Under the pieces are notes generated by a model. The model searched no databases. It saw only the letters and a program-made list of their open reading frames with translations, and was not told the origin of the DNA. A DNA stretch of 64,000 nucleotides. Origin: Stappia stellulata. GTDB lineage: Bacteria; Pseudomonadota; Alphaproteobacteria; Rhizobiales; Stappiaceae. The DNA lies in the NCBI RefSeq assembly GCF_020176715.1, contig NZ_JAIVMF010000003.1, forward strand, positions 186,001 to 250,000, given 5' to 3'. Below, piece by piece: positions 56,225 to 64,000 of the stretch. The position numbers and the translations under genes were made by a program. Position 1 is the stretch's first letter, and every line of letters starts with the position of its first letter.

Positions 56225-56252
56225 ACGCACGGATGCCGGGGCATCCGTGCGT
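56225..56252 (-). terminator. Rho-independent terminator after the LysM/LytM gene
   Basis: Perfect 12-bp stem (56225-56236 against 56241-56252) with a CGGG loop, 24 bases past the stop of the LysM/LytM gene. On the minus strand it runs into TTTTGCGTTT. This isolates the tRNA-Asp pair transcriptionally from that gene. Confidence 0.85.
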
Positions 56253-56276
56253 CTGACATTCTGCGAAGCAAAACGA

Positions 56277-57644
56277 TCAGAGCTTTGCCAGATACTGCAT
56301 CGGGTCGACCGGCTTGTTGCCGCGACGCAGCTCGAAGTGAAGCTGCGGCTGGGTGACAGACCCGGTGGACCCGGCCTTGGCGATTGTCTGACCGCGGCTG
56401 ACGCTGTCGCCGCGCTTGACCAGCAACTCGCTGCCGTGGGCATAGGCCGACACCCAGCCGTCATCGTGACGAACAAGCACCAGGTTGCCGTAGCCCTTCA
56501 GCTCGTTGCCGGAATAGATCACGGTCCCGTCTTCCACCGCCTTGATGTCCGCCCCTTCCGGCAGGGCCATGTTGATGCCCTCGTTGCGGGTGCCGCCGGG
56601 CTTGGTGCCGAAGTCGGAGATGATTCGACCGCGCGCCGGCCAGCGGAACCGGCGCACGCTGTCGTCGGCGACGTCCCGGTTCACCGAAATCGGCTTCACT
56701 GGCGCGGATTCGGTGCGCGAGATCTGAGGCGCGGAAGCGGTTCCCGTCGGCGTGGCGTTCCGCGCCGGTTCGGCGGGACGCGAACTCAGCGTGGCCGGCT
56801 TTCTGCGCGGCTGCACGGCCTGGGTCATCTGCGCGGGCGCTGGAACACTGCTCGACAGCGACGCCAGCCTGACCGCCGAATCCGGCTTGTGGGGCGGGAT
56901 CGGCGCGGATGCCATCGCCAGACCCGTGGCGGCCGTCGTCGGGATCGACCCGGTCACGCTCGGCGCCGGCCCCGCCGGCGGTAGGGTCACCGGCGCAGAC
57001 GATGCCGTTGCGCCATGCACATAGGTGGGAATGACCATCCTCTGGCCAGCCGACAAGGAGGCATTCGGCGAAACGCCGTTGATCTCCGCCAGAACATATT
57101 GCGGAACGCCGAAACGGCGCGACATGGACGCCACGCTGTCCCCGCTTCTCGCGCTGACCTGTGTGGCCCCTGCGGTCGTCCAGCCACGCACGGTCTTCGG
57201 CGAGACGCCATTGCCGGAGTTGGCCAGGATCCGGCTCGCCTCGTCGCTCGAAGAGCGCACCGGCGCCGGCACGGTCGTGCGGGCAACCTGGCGCTGCGGC
57301 GAGGCGGGCGGCGTCGGGACGGATGCATATTTCGGCGTCGACCGACCCTGCGCGGAAATCGATCCCGTCGCGATCGAGCCATTCGGCTGCGTGGGCGGCG
57401 GCAAGGCGCTGCGCTCAACACGTGCAGGCCCGCTCGACGGGCCGGCCATGATATCATCGAAACTCGGCTGCGACCCCGAGCCTCCGCCCAGCATGGCCCG
57501 CTGATTGTCGGTATTGCCGGTGAAAATGGGATCGGCGAAACGCTCCACCCCGCCGCTGCAGGCTCCCGCGATGGCTGCCAGAAGCACCACCATCGCAGTC
57601 TGCGAGAGCAATCGGGGCGGGGATCGTAAACATTGCTTTGACAT
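56277..57644 (-). CDS. LysM/LytM-domain envelope protein, probably non-catalytic (NlpD-like)
   Basis: A 455-residue secreted protein. The N-terminus (LLSQTAMVVLLAAIAGACSGG) is a signal with a lipoprotein-like cysteine. Then come a Pro/Ser/Thr-rich region, a LysM domain (VSARSGDSVASMSRRFGVPQYVLAEINGV, about 210-260), a second disordered linker, and a C-terminal LytM/M23 domain (from about 345). In the LytM domain the zinc ligands are mostly lost: NEGIN stands where active enzymes have H-x-x-x-D, and QLH stands for H-x-H. It therefore probably activates amidases rather than cutting peptidoglycan itself, like NlpD/EnvC. It lies in the surE-pcm neighbourhood, as rhizobial homologues do. Confidence 0.88.
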   Translation of the reverse strand: MSKQCLRSPPRLLSQTAMVVLLAAIAGACSGGVERFADPIFTGNTDNQRAMLGGGSGSQPSFDDIMAGPSSGPARVERSALPPPTQPNGSIATGSISAQGRSTPKYASVPTPPASPQRQVARTTVPAPVRSSSDEASRILANSGNGVSPKTVRGWTTAGATQVSARSGDSVASMSRRFGVPQYVLAEINGVSPNASLSAGQRMVIPTYVHGATASSAPVTLPPAGPAPSVTGSIPTTAATGLAMASAPIPPHKPDSAVRLASLSSSVPAPAQMTQAVQPRRKPATLSSRPAEPARNATPTGTASAPQISRTESAPVKPISVNRDVADDSVRRFRWPARGRIISDFGTKPGGTRNEGINMALPEGADIKAVEDGTVIYSGNELKGYGNLVLVRHDDGWVSAYAHGSELLVKRGDSVSRGQTIAKAGSTGSVTQPQLHFELRRGNKPVDPMQYLAKL

Positions 57645-57768
57645 GGCGCTACTCGGACTCAAACACCTGAGGTCGTTGAGCCTGATTAAATGCCGGTAAC
57701 GTTTATAAAGACTTAAGCGCGGCCAAATTGGTGGAGATCGCCTGGAAACGATTTCTTGCGCCGGACGA

Positions 57769-58485
57769 TCAAAGCCGGGTCGCAACCCCTTCCACAAGCG
57801 GGACAAACCGCACTTGCGCGAGATCCCGGGTCGAGGTGGTGGCGCCCTTCTTTTCGACGATGACAAGCGACTGGACATCGCCGGCCGGCCCCAGCGGCAT
57901 CACCAGCTTGCCTCCGTCAGCCAGTTGGTCGATCAGCGCCGGGGGGATCTCCGGTGCAGCCGCGGTGACGATGATGCGGTCGAACGGCGCCTTCTCCGGC
58001 AGCCCCTCGGTGCCGTCGCAATGATGGACGTGAACCGTGCCGATCTTCAGCGTTGCCAGGCGTGCGCGCGCAAGATCGGCGAGCGTCTTGTAACGCTCCA
58101 GCGTGTGAACCTCGCTGCTCAGGTGGCCGAGAATGGCCGCCTGATAGCCGGAGCCGGTCCCGATTTCCAGCACCCGATGCCCCTGCGACAGGTCGAGCGC
58201 CTCGGTCATCATGGCAACGATTGTGGGTTGGGAGATCGTCTGGCCGCATTCGATGGGAAGCGCGCTGTCCTCATAGGCATGGCGCTGCAAGGGCGCGGAC
58301 AGGAACAGGCGCCGCGGAACCCGTTCAAGCGCCGACAGCACCTTCTGGCTTCCAATCCCCTGGGTGCGCAACTTGAGGATCAGGGCCGCGGTCGCCTCCC
58401 GGTCGGCCTCGGTGACATCCGCGGCCGCCGGCGACGTGTCGCCCGTGCCGTGTGAACCTGTCTCGGGGTCATCCGCGCCGACCAA
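57769..58485 (-). CDS. pcm: Protein-L-isoaspartate O-methyltransferase
   Basis: Repairs damaged aspartyl residues by methylating L-isoaspartate with SAM. The 238-residue protein has the full PIMT set: AYEDSALPIECGQTISQP near residue 75, VLEIGTGSGYQAAILGHL (SAM motif I), PFDRIIVTAAAPEIPPALIDQL and GGKLVMPLG. The first 30 residues are an extra Asp/Thr-rich leader. The start is a TTG at 58485 with GGGAGGG at good spacing. It directly follows surE, the classic surE-pcm pairing. Confidence 0.94.
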   Translation of the reverse strand: MVGADDPETGSHGTGDTSPAAADVTEADREATAALILKLRTQGIGSQKVLSALERVPRRLFLSAPLQRHAYEDSALPIECGQTISQPTIVAMMTEALDLSQGHRVLEIGTGSGYQAAILGHLSSEVHTLERYKTLADLARARLATLKIGTVHVHHCDGTEGLPEKAPFDRIIVTAAAPEIPPALIDQLADGGKLVMPLGPAGDVQSLVIVEKKGATTSTRDLAQVRFVPLVEGVATRL

Positions 58486-58547
58486 TGTCTTCCCTCCCGC
58501 AGCCGTGCCATCCCCCTGCCCGACCGCAGGCAGGGCCAGTCCCTGGA

Positions 58548-59306
58548 TCAGGCCAGCTTGTCCTTCAGTTCACCCAACAAATCATGGGCCGTCAGGTCAA
58601 GCTTGAGCGGTGTCACGGAAATCATGCCAGCGCTCAATGCGGCCAGGTCCGTGTCCTCGGGCGGCGTTTCCTCGCCACCGCGAAAGGCCAGCCAGTAGTA
58701 TGGCACGCCGCGCCCGTCGGTGCGCGCATCGACCGCCAGCTCGCTGACCTTGCGCTTGCCCTGCCGGGTTACCCGGGTGCCGCGCACATCCGCCGGCGCA
58801 CAGGCCGGAAAGTTCAGATTGAGCAGGATGTCGGAGGGAAACGAGAACGACAGGAGCTTGCGGATCAGCGGCGCGGCATGGATGCGCGTCGCCTCGTAAT
58901 CCACACGTGCCCCCTTCCCCCAGCTATAGGCCTGGGACAGCGCCATGGAGCGGATGCCCATCAGCGTGCCTTCCATGGCGCCGGCGATAGTACCGGAATA
59001 GGTCACGTCGTCAGCCGCATTCTGACCGCGGTTGACGCCCGACAGTACAAGGTCGGGACGCTCGGGAAGGATCTCCCGCACGCCCATGATCACGCAGTCG
59101 GTCGGCGTTCCCCTGACGGAATAGCGCCGATCGCCGAGATCGCGCACCCTCAGCGGGTCATGCAGCGTCAGCGAATGGGCCACGCCGCTCTGGTCCGTTT
59201 CCGGCGCCACCACCCAGACGTCGTCGGACAAGCTGCGGGCGACCTCCTCGAGAATCGCCAGCCCGCCGGCCTGAATGCCATCGTCGTTGGTGACCAGGAT
59301 CCGCAT
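58548..59306 (-). CDS. surE: 5'-nucleotidase SurE
   Basis: Metal-dependent nucleoside monophosphatase/exopolyphosphatase. The 252-residue product starts [19 protein letters not shown], where the D-D pair and later Ser and Asn bind the metal. It continues with [39 protein letters not shown] and [11 protein letters not shown]. The ATG overlaps the serS stop by one base (TGATG). The order serS-surE-pcm is standard for the group. Confidence 0.96.
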   Translation of the reverse strand: MRILVTNDDGIQAGGLAILEEVARSLSDDVWVVAPETDQSGVAHSLTLHDPLRVRDLGDRRYSVRGTPTDCVIMGVREILPERPDLVLSGVNRGQNAADDVTYSGTIAGAMEGTLMGIRSMALSQAYSWGKGARVDYEATRIHAAPLIRKLLSFSFPSDILLNLNFPACAPADVRGTRVTRQGKRKVSELAVDARTDGRGVPYYWLAFRGGEETPPEDTDLAALSAGMISVTPLKLDLTAHDLLGELKDKLA

Positions 59307-60586
59307 CACGCCGCCTCGATTGTCTCGGTCCCGCCCATGTAGGGACGCAGCACCTCGGGCACGGTAATGCTGCCGTCGGCGTTCTGGTAATTTTCGACCA
59401 CCGCGATCAGGGCGCGGCCGACCGCAAGGCCGGACCCGTTGAGCGTGTGAACGAACCGCAGCCCCTTCTCGCCCTCGGGACGATAGCGCGCATTCATCCG
59501 CCGGGCCTGGAAGTCGCCGCAGACCGAACAGCTGGAAATCTCGCGGTAGGCATTCTGCCCCGGCAGCCACACCTCGATGTCATAGGTCTTGCGGGCACCG
59601 AATCCCATGTCGCCGGCCGACAGCACCATGACCCGATAGGCAAGGCCGAGCCTCTTGAGGATCTCCTCCGCGCACCCTGTCATGCGTTCGAGTTCGTCGA
59701 GGGAATTCTCCGGCGTGGTGACGGAGACAAGCTCGCATTTCCAGAACTGGTGCTGGCGCAAAATGCCGCGCACGTCGCGCCCGGCGGAGCCGGCCTCGGA
59801 GCGAAAGCATGGCGTCAGCGCGGTCACGCGCATCGGCAGATCCGCTTCGGCCAGGGTTTCACCCGCCACCATATTGGTCAGCGGCACCTCGGCGGTCGGG
59901 ATGAGCCAGCGGCCTTCCGTGGTCTTGAACAGATCCTCGGAGAATTTCGGCAGCTGCGACGTGCCATAGAGCGCCTCGTCGCGCACCAGCAGCGGCGGAG
60001 AGACTTCCATATAGCCGTGCTGTGTGGTCTGCAGATCGATCATGAACTGGCCGAGCGCCCGCTCAAGCCGTGCAAATTGCCCCTGAAGCAAAGCGAAGCG
60101 CGCGCCGGACATGCGTGCGGCACGTTCGAAGCTGATCCCGGCCTCCGCGGCACCGACCTCGAAATGCTCCTTCGGCGTGAAATCGAAACTGCGCGGGGTT
60201 CCGACGCGACGCAGCTCGACATTGTCGCTTTCATCCGCGCCATCGGGCACATCGTCCAGCGGCATGTTCGGCAGGACGCTCAGCGCGTCGACCACCTTCG
60301 CCGTCAGCCCGCGCTCGGCCTCTTCTCCGTCATGAATGGCCTGCTTGATCTTGGCGACTTCGTCGATCAGCGCCTGCGCCCCGGCGTCGTCGCCGGTGGC
60401 CTTGGCCTTGCCGATCTCCTTGGAGGCCGCATTGCGGCGTTCCTGCGCGTCCTGGAGCGATGCGACATGCGCGCGCCGCTCGTCATCGAGCGCGATCAGC
60501 GCGCCCGCCTGCGGCGGCAGCCCGCGCCGCGCCATGGCTGCATCGAAGGCCGCGGCATTGTCGCGGATCCACTTGATATCGAACAT
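59306..60586 (-). CDS. serS: Seryl-tRNA synthetase
   Basis: Charges tRNA-Ser (and tRNA-Sec where present). The 426-residue class II enzyme has an N-terminal coiled-coil arm (about 30-100) that contacts the long variable arm of tRNA-Ser, motif 2 in [30 protein letters not shown] near residue 260, and motif 3 in [20 protein letters not shown] near 380. The start at ATG 60586 gives [10 protein letters not shown]; a TTG one codon upstream is not preferred. It lies 70 bp downstream of tatC. Confidence 0.96.
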   Translation of the reverse strand: MFDIKWIRDNAAAFDAAMARRGLPPQAGALIALDDERRAHVASLQDAQERRNAASKEIGKAKATGDDAGAQALIDEVAKIKQAIHDGEEAERGLTAKVVDALSVLPNMPLDDVPDGADESDNVELRRVGTPRSFDFTPKEHFEVGAAEAGISFERAARMSGARFALLQGQFARLERALGQFMIDLQTTQHGYMEVSPPLLVRDEALYGTSQLPKFSEDLFKTTEGRWLIPTAEVPLTNMVAGETLAEADLPMRVTALTPCFRSEAGSAGRDVRGILRQHQFWKCELVSVTTPENSLDELERMTGCAEEILKRLGLAYRVMVLSAGDMGFGARKTYDIEVWLPGQNAYREISSCSVCGDFQARRMNARYRPEGEKGLRFVHTLNGSGLAVGRALIAVVENYQNADGSITVPEVLRPYMGGTETIEAA

Positions 60587-60656
60587 CAATCAACCCCGGA
60601 TTCGGTGCCGGCGCCAGGCGGCAACGGGAATTCGACCGGGGCAGATGCTGCGTCGA

Positions 60657-61439
60657 TCAGGCGTCCGCTTCCGCAGCTTCCCGTTCGGCGCGCTTCTTTT
60701 CCACCAGTCTGACGCAGATGATGGACACTTCGTAGAGAAGCATCGTTGGCAGCGCAAGACCGATCTGGCTGATCGGATCCGGCGGCGTGAGGACGGCGGC
60801 CAGCACAAAGCCGATGACGATCGCATATTTGCGTTTTGACCTGAGCCCTTCCGACGAGACGATCCCGACCCGGCCAAGCAGGGTTAAAAGCACCGGAAGC
60901 TGGAACACCAGTCCGAAGGCGAAGATCAGCGTCATGATCAGGCCGAGATATTCGCTCACCCGCGCCATCAGCTGGATCTTGGCCTGACCGCCCGTGCCGT
61001 CCTGTTCCATCGACAGGAAGAAGCCCATGGCAAGCGGCATCACCAGGAAGAACACCAGACACGCACCGATGATGAAGAGGATCGGCGTCGCGACGAGGAA
61101 CGGCAGGAACGCACCGCGCTCGTGCTTGTAGAGCCCCGGAGCGACAAACATGTAGAGCTGCGAGGCGATCACCGGGAAGGCGATGAACAACGCGCCGAAG
61201 AAGGCGAGTTTGAGCTGGGTGAAGAACAGCTCCTGGGGCGCGGTGTAGATCATTTCGACCTGATGCCCGGCGGCCTGTTCGAACGGGATAACCAGAATGT
61301 TGTAGATATCCTGCGCGAAGTAGAAGCACACGACAAACGCGATCAGGATCGCCACCACGGTGCGCAGCAAACGCTGACGCAACTCGATGAGATGTTCGAT
61401 CAGCGGTGCCTTGGAGGACTCGATATCGTCGTCTGTCAT
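60657..61439 (-). CDS. tatC: Sec-independent protein translocase TatC
   Basis: Twin-arginine signal receptor and core of the Tat translocon. The 260-residue protein has six spans and begins with [25 protein letters not shown], whose conserved HL-ELR stretch binds the RR motif. [41 protein letters not shown] follows, with the conserved Phe and Glu residues, and [26 protein letters not shown] overlap with tatB. The C-terminus is charged and cytosolic. Confidence 0.96.
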   Translation of the reverse strand: MTDDDIESSKAPLIEHLIELRQRLLRTVVAILIAFVVCFYFAQDIYNILVIPFEQAAGHQVEMIYTAPQELFFTQLKLAFFGALFIAFPVIASQLYMFVAPGLYKHERGAFLPFLVATPILFIIGACLVFFLVMPLAMGFFLSMEQDGTGGQAKIQLMARVSEYLGLIMTLIFAFGLVFQLPVLLTLLGRVGIVSSEGLRSKRKYAIVIGFVLAAVLTPPDPISQIGLALPTMLLYEVSIICVRLVEKKRAEREAAEADA

Positions 61440-61891
61440 GCCTTGCCGTCGTCCCCGGTCGGCCGCGTCTTGGAATCTGCGGTTGACGCCTGTTGCTGTC
61501 CGGCATCCGCTTGCGCTCCCGGCTCAGCCGTCTCTTCGCTGCTCTTGTGCGCCGAAAAGTCGATGGCAGGCTCGGTTTCAAGCGGTTCGGACTTGGCGGA
61601 CTTCGCCTTGCCGGTCGGCTTGTCCATATTGTTGATGGATTTCTTGATGTCGCCGAGCGGGTCGAAGTTGCCGGCCTTCTCGACCTGCTTCTTCATGTCG
61701 GCAATGTCGGCCTGCTGCTCGGCCTCGCGCAACGCATCGTTGAACGTCGACTGAAACTCGTTCGCCATCCGCTTCACCTTGCCCATCGTCTGACCGAAGG
61801 TGCGCAGCATCCGGGGAAGGTCCTTGGGACCGACGACCAGAATCATGACGACGGCGACAACAAGCAGTTCCGTCCAGCCGATATCGAACAT
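61436..61891 (-). CDS. tatB: Sec-independent protein translocase TatB
   Basis: Tat component that forms the substrate receptor with TatC. Of its 151 residues, 1-21 are the transmembrane helix with the TatB-specific start [27 protein letters not shown] (Glu8 and the G-P hinge). An amphipathic helix continues through [18 protein letters not shown] to about 70, then an acidic, disordered tail rich in Ala, Glu and Gln. It overlaps tatC by 4 bp and follows tatA by 112 bp. Confidence 0.95.
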   Translation of the reverse strand: MFDIGWTELLVVAVVMILVVGPKDLPRMLRTFGQTMGKVKRMANEFQSTFNDALREAEQQADIADMKKQVEKAGNFDPLGDIKKSINNMDKPTGKAKSAKSEPLETEPAIDFSAHKSSEETAEPGAQADAGQQQASTADSKTRPTGDDGKA

Positions 61892-62003
61892 TGGCGTCCG
61901 TTTTCCGCGTTTGAGAGATCAAGACGCGCTTGCGCGGTCCTCGCGAGCGTCATGGACCGGCCGGCAGGCCGGACCCCGACGGCCCTCGCCCGTCACAGGA
62001 AGG

Positions 62004-62237
62004 TCAGCCCGCCTGCGACTTGTCCTCGGACTTCTTCATGGCGACCGGCTCTTCCGGCTTGTGGTCGATGGTCTTGCCATCGTCGGCCTTCGCCTCGTCG
62101 TCGTCCTCGTTGAGGCCCTTCTTGAAGCTCTTGATTCCCTTGGCCACGTCTCCCATCAACTCGGAGATCTTTCCGCGACCGAACAGCAGAACAACGATCA
62201 CCGCGATGATCAGGATCTGCCAAATACTGATACCCAT
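62004..62237 (-). CDS. tatA: Sec-independent protein translocase TatA
   Basis: Pore-forming component of the Tat pathway for folded proteins. The 77-residue product starts [20 protein letters not shown], a single transmembrane helix, followed by the [24 protein letters not shown] amphipathic helix (F-G-x-x-K-hinge) and an acidic-then-basic tail. Its start lacks the TatB glutamate, which distinguishes it from TatB. It heads tatA-tatB-tatC. Confidence 0.95.
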   Translation of the reverse strand: MGISIWQILIIAVIVVLLFGRGKISELMGDVAKGIKSFKKGLNEDDDEAKADDGKTIDHKPEEPVAMKKSEDKSQAG

Positions 62238-62342
62238 ACGACAACTCCCTGGTCGATCCGGTGCACGCGCGCCGGCGCGGCACTATTGCAACAAAGCGCG
62301 GTCAATCGCAACCAACCGTTTCCCGCCCGACGGTCTCAGCTA

Positions 62343-63470
62343 TTAGACATCCGTCGCATCCCGCGCGAAGGCCAGGACATCCCGGTCGTCCACCCGCACG
62401 CCGACGTCCATGCCGACAACGAACCGTCCGCCATCGCGGATGCGCGCCTGCAGCGGGAGATCGAGGCCATCCACCGCGATGTCGACCAGATCGACCTCGC
62501 CGATGAAGCGGCGACGGGTCACGCGGCCCGGCCGCCCCTCGCCCGGCTCTCCGAGGAGCACCCCTTGCGGCCGCACACAGACATCCACAGCCATCCCGGG
62601 CGCGATTCCCGGCGCCGGATGGCGGCCGAACGCGGTCTCGACCTCGCCGTCCCCGGCGCGCGCGTCGATCTCGTTGAGTTCGGAAAAGAACCGCGCGACG
62701 AACAGGTCCGCCGGATGGTTGTAGAGATCGTCGGCGCTGCCGATCTGCACCAGCCGCCCCTTGCGCATCAGCGCGATCCGGTCGCCCATGCGCATGGCTT
62801 CTTCCGGATCATGGGTCACCAGCATGCAGGTCGCCCGCGTTTCGCGCAGGACCGAAAGCGTTTCGTCCCGCACGGCATCGCGCAGACGTCGGTCGAGACC
62901 GGAGAACGGCTCATCCATCAGGAGAACGCCGGGCCGGGGCGCGATCGCTCGCGCCAGCGCGACGCGCTGCTGTTCGCCGCCGGAAAGCGCATGCGGATAA
63001 TCCGCGTGATGCTCGGCCAGACCGACCCGCGACAACGCGCTCAACGCCGCATGCCGGGCATCGGGCTTTGCCAGATGGGTCAGCCCAAAGGCGACATTTT
63101 CCGCGATGGTCAGATGCGGAAACAGCGCGTAGTCCTGAAACATCAGTCCGACACCGCGCTTTTCCGGCGGGAGAAACCGGTCCGGCCCGGCCACTTCGCG
63201 TTCGTTGATCAGCACGCGTCCCGTCGTCTGGCGTTCCACGCCGGCCGCGATCCGCAACAGGGTCGTCTTGCCGCAGCCGGAATGCCCGAGCAGGCACAGC
63301 ACCTCGCCGGGTTCCACGGACAGCGACACGGAGCGCACCGCCGGAAGCCCGGAATAACTGTGGCTCACCGCCTCGAACGACAGCCGTGCGGCAATCGTGG
63401 CTCCGGCTGTGCCGCGCACGCCCCACCGTTTGGCGAGGGGAGCGGCGGAAATGTCAGCTGTCACGGTCAT
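62343..63470 (-). CDS. ABC transporter ATP-binding protein (FbpC/PotA-like)
   Basis: A 375-residue ATPase of the CUT1/Fe/polyamine import type. Walker A is GHSGCGKTT at 62-70, then a Q-loop in MFQDYALFPHLTIAENVAFGL, the signature [16 protein letters not shown], Walker B VLLMDEPFSGLD, and an H-loop in LVTHDPEEAMRMGDRIALM. A C-terminal TOBE-type regulatory domain starts near residue 290 (CVRPQGVLLGEPGEGRPGRV). The pattern best fits FbpC-like ferric-iron or spermidine/putrescine importers. No permease or binding protein is in the window, so the substrate is open. The N-terminus overlaps scpB by 17 bp. Confidence 0.9.
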   Translation of the reverse strand: MTVTADISAAPLAKRWGVRGTAGATIAARLSFEAVSHSYSGLPAVRSVSLSVEPGEVLCLLGHSGCGKTTLLRIAAGVERQTTGRVLINEREVAGPDRFLPPEKRGVGLMFQDYALFPHLTIAENVAFGLTHLAKPDARHAALSALSRVGLAEHHADYPHALSGGEQQRVALARAIAPRPGVLLMDEPFSGLDRRLRDAVRDETLSVLRETRATCMLVTHDPEEAMRMGDRIALMRKGRLVQIGSADDLYNHPADLFVARFFSELNEIDARAGDGEVETAFGRHPAPGIAPGMAVDVCVRPQGVLLGEPGEGRPGRVTRRRFIGEVDLVDIAVDGLDLPLQARIRDGGRFVVGMDVGVRVDDRDVLAFARDATDV

Positions 63471-64000
63471 CTGTTGTTTCGGAGCCTTCCGCCATCAAAT
63501 CGAACAATTCTGCCTCGTCGATCGGGTCTTCCTCATCGCGCAGTTCGGCGGAATCGTCCGGAACGGGAACCGAAAAGCCGGCCGGCACGGCGCTGTCCAG
63601 CAGACCGGTTCCCTTCAATTCCTCCAGCCCCGGCAGGTCCGAGACCGATGTGAGCATGAAATGCTCCAGAAACGCGTCCGTCGTGCCATAGGTCACCGGG
63701 CGTCCCGGCGTTCGGCGTCGGCCGCGCATGCGGATCCATTCCGTTTCCAGAAGCACGTCAATCGTGCCGCGCGATGTGGACACGCCGCGAATCTCTTCGA
63801 TCTCCGCCCGCGTCACCGGCTGGTGATAGGCGATGATCGCCAAGGTTTCCAGAGCCGCCCGCGACAGGCGCCGCTCCTCCACCTGTTCGCGGCTCAGCAG
63901 ATACGACAGGTCCTCCGCCGTCCGAAAGCCCCATTTGCCGCCGATCTCCACCAGGTTCACGCCACGGGTCGCATAGGCCCGCTGCAAGTCCGCAATAACG
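63454..64000 (-). CDS. scpB: Segregation and condensation protein B, N-terminus cut by window edge
   Basis: Winged-helix subunit of the SMC-ScpAB condensin, which organises and segregates the chromosome. About 181 C-terminal residues are visible; the start lies beyond base 64000. Typical ScpB sequence is YATRGVNLVEIGGKWGFRTAEDL, LSRAALETLAIIAYHQPVTRAEIEEIRGV and RMRGRRRTPGRPVTYGTTDAFLEHF. An acidic tail of about 40 residues (DDSAELRDEEDPIDEAELFDL) ends the protein. It is upstream of the ABC ATPase and tatABC; scpA would be expected just outside. Confidence 0.95.
   Translation of the reverse strand, partial: VIADLQRAYATRGVNLVEIGGKWGFRTAEDLSYLLSREQVEERRLSRAALETLAIIAYHQPVTRAEIEEIRGVSTSRGTIDVLLETEWIRMRGRRRTPGRPVTYGTTDAFLEHFMLTSVSDLPGLEELKGTGLLDSAVPAGFSVPVPDDSAELRDEEDPIDEAELFDLMAEGSETTDDRDS

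Overview
The window is about 64 kb of GC-rich, gene-dense chromosome from an alphaproteobacterium. The evidence is the 14-subunit nuo operon with an extended NuoE, PopZ, TrmFO, DUF1467, DUF2155, an S2 protein with an acidic tail, a GAAC-N7-GAAC type LexA box and CTTGAC-like promoters. Gene content and block order point to the Hyphomicrobiales (Rhizobiales), perhaps Stappiaceae; the family-level guess is inference. Almost everything is core housekeeping, mostly on the minus strand. There is no phage, insertion sequence or CRISPR array.

Right to left along the minus strand (the main transcription direction): scpB (cut by the window edge), an orphan ABC ATPase, tatABC, serS, surE, pcm, a LysM/LytM lipoprotein-like factor, two identical tRNA-Asp genes, a class D beta-lactamase, then nuoABCDEFGH-(78-aa membrane protein)-nuoIJKLMN, birA, rnj, mce and a DUF1467 gene (64.0 to 35.8 kb). 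From 35.7 to 32.7 kb lies a small accessory patch of unrecognised genes: three short plus-strand genes ending in a PAS-like protein that overlaps tail-to-tail with a GNAT acetyltransferase, then a very AT-rich divergent spacer with a perfect 13-bp inverted repeat. Next come a second PIMT-like gene, tolC, popZ, valS, DUF2155, a membrane-anchored hydrolase, a DUF815 ATPase, yajC-secD-secF, homologues of the mitochondrial complex I assembly factors NDUFAF3 and NDUFAF6, an MscS channel and trmFO. A lipoprotein with a downstream 43-aa zinc-finger-like ORF and a structured ncRNA candidate follow. The left end has proS-lolC-lolD, gdx, dnaE, rpsB-tsf, pyrH, frr, uppS, cdsA and dxr (cut by the edge).

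Functionally the window covers respiration (complex I plus putative assembly factors), protein export (Sec, Tat, Lol, TolC), envelope precursor synthesis (MEP pathway, undecaprenyl phosphate, CDP-DAG), translation (S2, EF-Ts, RRF, three aminoacyl-tRNA synthetases, tRNA-Asp) and replication/cell polarity (DnaE, PopZ, ScpB).

The best discoveries are small. (1) A 38-residue single-span membrane peptide at 9979-10095 sits behind a promoter whose spacer contains a perfect GAAC-N7-GAAC LexA box, making it a strong candidate SOS-induced membrane peptide, perhaps a division inhibitor analogous to Caulobacter SidA. (2) A complete guanidine-II (mini-ykkC) riboswitch precedes gdx/sugE, with a linker complementary to the Shine-Dalgarno. 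(3) A plus-strand ncRNA candidate of about 200 nt has five hairpins and a canonical terminator. (4) A 43-residue ORF carries a CxxC-x4-H-x2-H-x3-C-x2-C motif. (5) The 32.7-35.2 kb patch holds genes I cannot assign.
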